Shown here piece after piece: positions 6,535 through 9,868 of a DNA stretch of 9,868 bases. The position numbers and the translations under genes are program-made. The DNA is from an uncultured Oscillospiraceae bacterium (GTDB lineage: Bacteria > Bacillota > Clostridia > Oscillospirales > Acutalibacteraceae), in NCBI GenBank assembly GCA_900552985.1, contig USBP01000028.1:1-9868 (forward strand), in the 5' to 3' direction. Under the pieces are notes generated by a model. That model searched no databases and had not been told where the DNA came from. It worked only from the letters and a program-made list of their open reading frames with translations. The first letter of the stretch is position 1. Each line of letters opens with the position of its first letter.

Positions 6535-6792
6535 TTAAGCCTCTACGCCCTCAAACAATGCGCCAGGCTCCACATGCAGTGCTCTTGCAATCAGAAACAG
6601 CTCCTTATCCCGGACGCAGCGGCGCCCGCATTCAATCAGCTGAATTGCGTTTTTATCCAGATCGAGCCCACCCCGCTGCAACTCGTCCGCCAGGGCGCGC
6701 TGAGACATTTTGGGACGTTGCGCCTTGCGCAGCCTGGCGATATTTTGCCCAACCCAATTACGATCTCCTATTTGCTTTGCCTGCCTTTTCAT
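6535..6792 (-). CDS. Small Xre/Cro-type helix-turn-helix regulator
   Basis: An 85-aa protein made of a single HTH domain: VGQNIARLRKAQRPKMSQRALADEL (about 14-38), the turn region GGLDLDKNAIQLIECGRRCVRDKEL (41-65) and a closing helix LIARALHVEPGALFEG. The spacing of the SQ..LA...G and I...E.G..... elements matches the Cro/C1 fold; no ligand or protease domain is attached. The ATG at 6792 follows GGAAG closely, with GGAGG further up. It stands alone between the ppk1 divergent region and the oadB leader and has no clear terminator, so some read-through into the oadB leader is possible. Its target is unknown; an inverted repeat in the AT-rich tract above its start may be its own operator. Confidence 0.82.
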   Translation of the reverse strand: MKRQAKQIGDRNWVGQNIARLRKAQRPKMSQRALADELQRGGLDLDKNAIQLIECGRRCVRDKELFLIARALHVEPGALFEGVEA

Positions 6793-6853
6793 CTTCCGTT
6801 ACTGCCTCCATCCATATAGCTTTTGGATGAATTCAGTATAATTTAAAATTATA

Positions 6854-6875
6854 TATTATATGACATTATATAATA
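6854..6875. promoter_or_regulatory. AT-rich tract with inverted repeat upstream of the Xre gene
   Basis: TATTATAT (6854-6861) and ATATAATA (6868-6875) form an 8-bp inverted repeat with a 6-base spacer within a strongly AT-rich stretch (about 6835-6900). The stretch holds several possible -10 boxes on the minus strand (for example TATACT just inside the end nearer the gene) but no convincing -35. It could be an autoregulatory operator for the HTH protein; in such an AT-rich stretch a chance repeat is also possible. Confidence 0.35.
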
Positions 6876-6924
6876 GTATATTATTTTTAACTTTATCTAT
6901 TTGAAATGACTCAAAAACCATTAA

Positions 6925-7035
6925 CATCCGTATACAAGGGGAACATCGCCGTCCGGCGGGCTCAGACGGGCGCTCGCTGCGTTCTCAGGCGTGGCCACAA
7001 ACGGAAAACCGATGGGACCCTTTGTACACGGGTGC
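6925..7035. repeat. GC-rich element bounded by imperfect inverted repeats in the ppk1 upstream region
   Basis: CCGTATACAAGGGG (6928-6941) can pair with CCCTTTGTACACGG (7018-7031) over 14 positions with one mismatch and one G-T pair. Inside the ends, CATCG and CGATG extend the symmetry, and CCGTC/GACGG forms a further small hairpin. The roughly 75 bases between are much richer in GC than the flanking DNA. No credible reading frame is seen. This may be a structured RNA, a MITE-like remnant or a paired operator; nothing in the window decides. Confidence 0.5.
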
Positions 7036-7090
7036 TATAGAAAAAGGAAATGATTTGCAAATTTTCTTTTCATTTTTTGTGAAAATCGTG

Positions 7091-7096
7091 TATACT
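7091..7096 (+). promoter_or_regulatory. Probable -10 element of the ppk1-pfk promoter
   Basis: TATACT follows GTG, as in the response regulator promoter. No good -35 is present at 16-18 bases (best TTCATT). Transcription would begin near 7102-7104, leaving an untranslated leader of about 85 bases. The poor -35 suggests an activator. Confidence 0.5.
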
Positions 7097-7115
7097 ATTC
7101 TTATCTTCTATGCAG

Positions 7116-7144
7116 AAGGGCATACGGTTTGTTGTGCTGCCCTT
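7116..7144 (+). other. Hairpin in the ppk1 5' untranslated region
   Basis: AAGGGCA (7116-7122) pairs perfectly with TGCCCTT (7138-7144) around a 15-base loop, with a few extra inner pairs. No T-run follows, so it is not a terminator. Its 3' arm overlaps the third copy of the CCCTTGTA repeat. Confidence 0.4.
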
Positions 7145-7155
7145 GTACGCGGATG
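7140..7155 (+). repeat. Third copy of the CCCTTGTA-CGGATG repeat in the ppk1 leader
   Basis: CCCTTGTACGCGGATG agrees at 14 of 16 positions with the reverse complement of 6925-6940, and closely with the direct copy at 7018-7035 (CCCTTTGTACACGGGTGC, one inserted T). Copies therefore lie on both sides of the ppk1 -10 box. Confidence 0.55.
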
Positions 7156-7187
7156 CTGTTATCCCTATCGAAAAGAGGTGAATCCGA

Positions 7188-9344
7188 TTGGGCGAAAAGA
7201 AGCAAAAACGCCCCCACATTCCCTATACGAACCGGGAACTAAGCTGGCTTTCGTTCAATGAGCGCGTTTTGGAGGAGGCTTATGAAAAGGAAAATCCTCT
7301 TCTTGAGCGATTAAAATTTTTATCCATCACAGCCTCCAATCTGGATGAATTTTTTATGGTTCGCGTCGCAGGCCTGCGCGAGCAGGCACGTCTGGGGGTA
7401 AAAAAGCCCTATCCCCTTGGGCAATCCCCTTCCGCACAGCTTCGGCAGATCAGTGAGCAGGCCCATTTCCTATGCAAAAAACAATATAATTGCCTGCGGC
7501 ACTCTCTGCTTCCCATGCTGCGCCACCATGAGATTTTCATTGTCCGCTTTGAGGAGTTGGATACAAAGCAGAAAAAATTTGTGGCGCGGTATTTTGAGCG
7601 TACCGTTTTTCCAGTCCTGACTCCTCTGGCCATCGATCAGAGCCGCCCTTTCCCGCTGCTTGCCAACCGCTCCCTGAATTTGGCGGTACGCCTGAAAAAG
7701 GAAAAAGAGACGCATTTCGCCGTTGTGCAGGTGCCGTCCATCCTGCCGCGTTTCATCGCCCTGCCCGGAGAGAAGCAGCAGTGCTTCATCCTGCTGGAAG
7801 AGGTGATGATCGCCTATCTGCCAAAGCTGCTGGAAACGCACGAGGTAAAATCCGTCTCCCTGTTTCGCATCACGCGTAACGCCGACCTGAGCATAGACGA
7901 AGAGGCGGAGGATCTTTTGCAGGAAATCCAGAAATCTATCAAAAAGCGGAAGCGGGGCCGCCCGGTCCGTCTGGAGATCAATGCAAAATGCGATGCGGAA
8001 ACACGCCGCTTCCTCATTGAGACACTCGATGTGCGGGAGGCGGACGTTTACCCCTGTGCAGGGCCGCTTGACCTGACGGCATGGGCCAAGCTCGCAGCGC
8101 TTGTCAAAGGGCACGAAGGCCTGCGCCTGAAACCGGTTGCGCCGGCCCGGCCGGCTGATTTCCTCAGCTGTGGGGAGGATATTTTTGCCGCCATCCGGGA
8201 ACGGGACCGCTTTGTGCATCACCCCTATGAGAGCTTTGACTATGTGGTAAAATTTTTGGCGGACGCTGCGGAGGATCCAAACGTGCTCGCCATCAAGCAG
8301 ACGCTTTACCGCGTTAGCTTCAATTCTCCGATTGTGCGCGCCCTGATGCGCGCGGCGGAAAACGGCAAGCAGGTCACGGTGCTTGTGGAGCTCAAGGCGC
8401 GCTTTGATGAAGAAAACAACATCAACTGGGCAAAAAAGCTGGAGCAGGCCGGATGCCATGTCATTTACGGGCTCGTAGGGCTGAAAACCCACTGCAAAAT
8501 TTTGCTGGTCGTCCGCCAGGATGCGGATGGAATCCGCCGCTATCTCCACCTGGGCACGGGAAACTATAACGATACCACAGCGCGGCTTTATACGGATATG
8601 GGGCTTTTTACCTGCCGGGAAGCGTATGGCTCCGACGCCTCTCTGCTGTTCAATCTTTTAACCGGCTACTCCCGCCCGCCGCCATATCAAAAGTTTATTA
8701 ACGCTCCGGATGATATGCGCGCGTTTTTTTATCAGCGCATCGAGCGGGAAACACAAAACGCGCTGGACGGCAAGCAGGCAGGCATCGTAATGAAGGTAAA
8801 CTCCCTGCTGGATTATGATATGATCGAGCGGCTTTACAAGGCGTCTCAGGCGGGAGTCCCCATCGAGCTGATCGTGCGGGGAATCTGCTCCCTGGTGCCC
8901 GGCGTAGAAGGGGTCAGCGACCATATCACGGTGCGTTCCATTGTGGGCCGTTTTTTGGAACACAGCCGGATTTTTCGCTTTGAAAATGCAGGCGATCCGC
9001 TGCTTTATCTCGGCAGCGCCGACTTGATGCCGCGCAACCTGGACCGCCGTGTGGAGCTCGTTTTCCCGGTAGAGGAGCCGAAAATCCGAGCACGTGTCGA
9101 GGCTGTTCTCGCCATGCAGTTAAAGGATACGGTCAACGCCCGCTTACAGGGGCCGGACGCCGTCTATCGCCTACAGGAGCGCCGCGGGAAACATAACGTC
9201 GATTCACAGGCGGCGTTGCTCAAGCTCGCGCACGAACGGGAGAAACAAAGCCTTGCGCAGCAGGAGGAAAGCGAGCGCTTTATCCCGCGCCTGAGGGCGG
9301 AGGAGCTCATGCAAAACGATAAAGGAAAGGAAGCGGAAAAATGA
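7188..9344 (+). CDS. ppk1: Polyphosphate kinase 1
   Basis: PPK1 reversibly transfers the gamma-phosphate of ATP to inorganic polyphosphate through a phosphohistidine. The 718-aa protein (E. coli enzyme 688) shows NRELSWLSFN (15-24) and ITASNLDEFF (47-56) of the N-terminal domain, HHPYESF (344-350) and KQTLYRV near 370-376. The catalytic residues fall on exactly the E. coli numbers: Arg375, Arg405 (KARFDEENN), His435 (GLKTHCK, the phosphorylated His), His454 (HLGTGNY), Arg564 (LIVRGIC) and His592 (FLEHSR). The last 40 or so residues are a charged tail (AHEREKQSLAQQEESERF onward) beyond the core. The start is TTG 7188, with GAGGTG 7 bases upstream, directly before GEKKQKRPH. The stop overlaps the start of the phosphofructokinase gene (ATGA), so the two are co-transcribed and coupled. 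The leader carries repeats and a hairpin that may control it. Confidence 0.97.
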   Translation: MGEKKQKRPHIPYTNRELSWLSFNERVLEEAYEKENPLLERLKFLSITASNLDEFFMVRVAGLREQARLGVKKPYPLGQSPSAQLRQISEQAHFLCKKQYNCLRHSLLPMLRHHEIFIVRFEELDTKQKKFVARYFERTVFPVLTPLAIDQSRPFPLLANRSLNLAVRLKKEKETHFAVVQVPSILPRFIALPGEKQQCFILLEEVMIAYLPKLLETHEVKSVSLFRITRNADLSIDEEAEDLLQEIQKSIKKRKRGRPVRLEINAKCDAETRRFLIETLDVREADVYPCAGPLDLTAWAKLAALVKGHEGLRLKPVAPARPADFLSCGEDIFAAIRERDRFVHHPYESFDYVVKFLADAAEDPNVLAIKQTLYRVSFNSPIVRALMRAAENGKQVTVLVELKARFDEENNINWAKKLEQAGCHVIYGLVGLKTHCKILLVVRQDADGIRRYLHLGTGNYNDTTARLYTDMGLFTCREAYGSDASLLFNLLTGYSRPPPYQKFINAPDDMRAFFYQRIERETQNALDGKQAGIVMKVNSLLDYDMIERLYKASQAGVPIELIVRGICSLVPGVEGVSDHITVRSIVGRFLEHSRIFRFENAGDPLLYLGSADLMPRNLDRRVELVFPVEEPKIRARVEAVLAMQLKDTVNARLQGPDAVYRLQERRGKHNVDSQAALLKLAHEREKQSLAQQEESERFIPRLRAEELMQNDKGKEAEK

Positions 9345-9868
9345 AGCGGATTGGCGTACTCACAAGCGGAGGCGATTGTCAGGGGCTCAACCCCGCGCTG
9401 CGCGGCCTGGCAAAGGCGCTCTATCACGAATTTGAAGACGAGGTTGAAATTTACGGATTTGCCGACGGTTACCGCGGCCTGATCGAAGAGGATTACAAAA
9501 TAATGGAGCCTGCCGATTTCTCCGGTATCCTTACGCGCGGCGGTACAATCCTTGGCACCTCCCGCCAGCCGTTTAAGCTGATGCGCAAAAAAACGGATGA
9601 CAGCAGCGTCGATAAAGTTGAGGCCATGAAAAAAAATTATAAAAAGCTCAAGCTGGACGCACTCGTTATTCTTGGAGGGAACGGCACGCACAAAACGGCC
9701 AACCTTCTGCACGAGGAAGGCCTTCATGTTGTAACCATGCCCAAAACCATTGACAATGATATCTGGGGTACAGATATGACCTTCGGCTTTCAGAGCGCGG
9801 TGAATGTGGCGACCAATGTAATTGACTGCATCCACACGACCGCCACCTCCCACGGCCGGATCTTTGTG
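9341..9868 (+). CDS. 6-phosphofructokinase (PfkA family), N-terminal part (truncated by window edge)
   Basis: The family phosphorylates fructose 6-phosphate to fructose 1,6-bisphosphate. The first 176 residues are visible (family about 320-420): LTSGGDCQGLNPALRG (8-23), the phosphoryl-donor motif GGNGTHKTA (112-120), and PKTIDNDIWGTDMTFGF (134-150) with the catalytic base Asp138. Judged against E. coli PfkA, Gly115 (equivalent to Gly104) points to ATP, whereas Lys135 (equivalent to Gly124) is the residue typical of PPi-dependent and mixed group III enzymes. Asn114 stands where Asp103, a Mg2+ ligand, is usual. GGDCQ replaces the common GGDCPG/GGDTPG. The ATG at 9341 has AAGGAAG upstream and overlaps the ppk1 stop by four bases. 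Donor specificity is uncertain; this may be a paralogue of the main glycolytic enzyme. Confidence 0.92.
   Translation, partial: MKRIGVLTSGGDCQGLNPALRGLAKALYHEFEDEVEIYGFADGYRGLIEEDYKIMEPADFSGILTRGGTILGTSRQPFKLMRKKTDDSSVDKVEAMKKNYKKLKLDALVILGGNGTHKTANLLHEEGLHVVTMPKTIDNDIWGTDMTFGFQSAVNVATNVIDCIHTTATSHGRIFV

Noticed and set aside
6925..7155. Invertible promoter (phase switch)
   Set aside because: The inverted arms are short and imperfect (14 of 16) and no recombinase gene is in the window, so it is kept only as a possibility in the findings, not annotated.
7470..8549. 359-codon open frame antisense to ppk1
   Set aside because: It is a shadow of the strongly conserved ppk1 frame, with no domain resemblance.
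9164..9853. 229-codon open frame antisense to the end of ppk1 and pfk
   Set aside because: It mirrors two well-supported genes and has no recognisable motif.
1..9868. tRNA, rRNA, CRISPR array, insertion sequence or prophage
   Set aside because: No regularly spaced repeats, cloverleaf sequences, transposase or phage genes were seen; the small HTH gene alone does not make a phage region.

Overview
The window most likely comes from a Gram-positive anaerobe of the class Clostridia, in or near the Oscillospiraceae/Ruminococcaceae. The evidence is strong AGGAGG-type ribosome binding sites, sigma-A promoters, two TTG starts, moderately high GC, and gene families typical of gut or fermentative Firmicutes: a bacitracin/lantibiotic-type ABC pair with its own two-component system, an oadB plus small OadG-related gene, and PPK1 next to a PfkA-family kinase. 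Placement below class is inference.

Layout. Positions 1-6792 are all transcribed on the minus strand and 7188-9868 on the plus strand, diverging from a 395-bp intergenic region. Reading the minus strand in transcription order: a small Xre-type regulator (6792-6535); a leader with a consensus promoter, a riboswitch-like aptamer and an intrinsic terminator (6456-6272), followed by oadB (6234-5104) and an OadG-related small membrane protein (5084-4854) and a terminator; an OmpR-type response regulator (4734-4039) with its own promoter; an ABC ATPase (3814-2876) overlapping an ABC-2 permease (2883-2086); a short-sensor histidine kinase (1818-922) and a terminator (908-866); and the N-terminal third of a GH3 beta-glucosidase (767-1, running off the window). 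On the plus strand, ppk1 (7188-9344) overlaps by 4 bases a PfkA-family phosphofructokinase that runs off the end.

How the parts work together. The response regulator, ABC pair and histidine kinase form an envelope-stress or peptide-export module. An 11-bp phased repeat in front of the ABC genes is a good candidate for the regulator's binding site. The sodium-pump beta subunit is controlled by transcription attenuation. Its aptamer resembles the yybP-ykoY (Mn2+) class, which is unexpected for a decarboxylase subunit that has no alpha subunit nearby. The ppk1-pfk overlap links polyphosphate metabolism to glycolysis; the PFK carries a PPi-type lysine and an unusual Asn in its nucleotide/metal motif.

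The most interesting places are the oadB leader, the repeat-rich region upstream of ppk1, and the ppk1-pfk pair.
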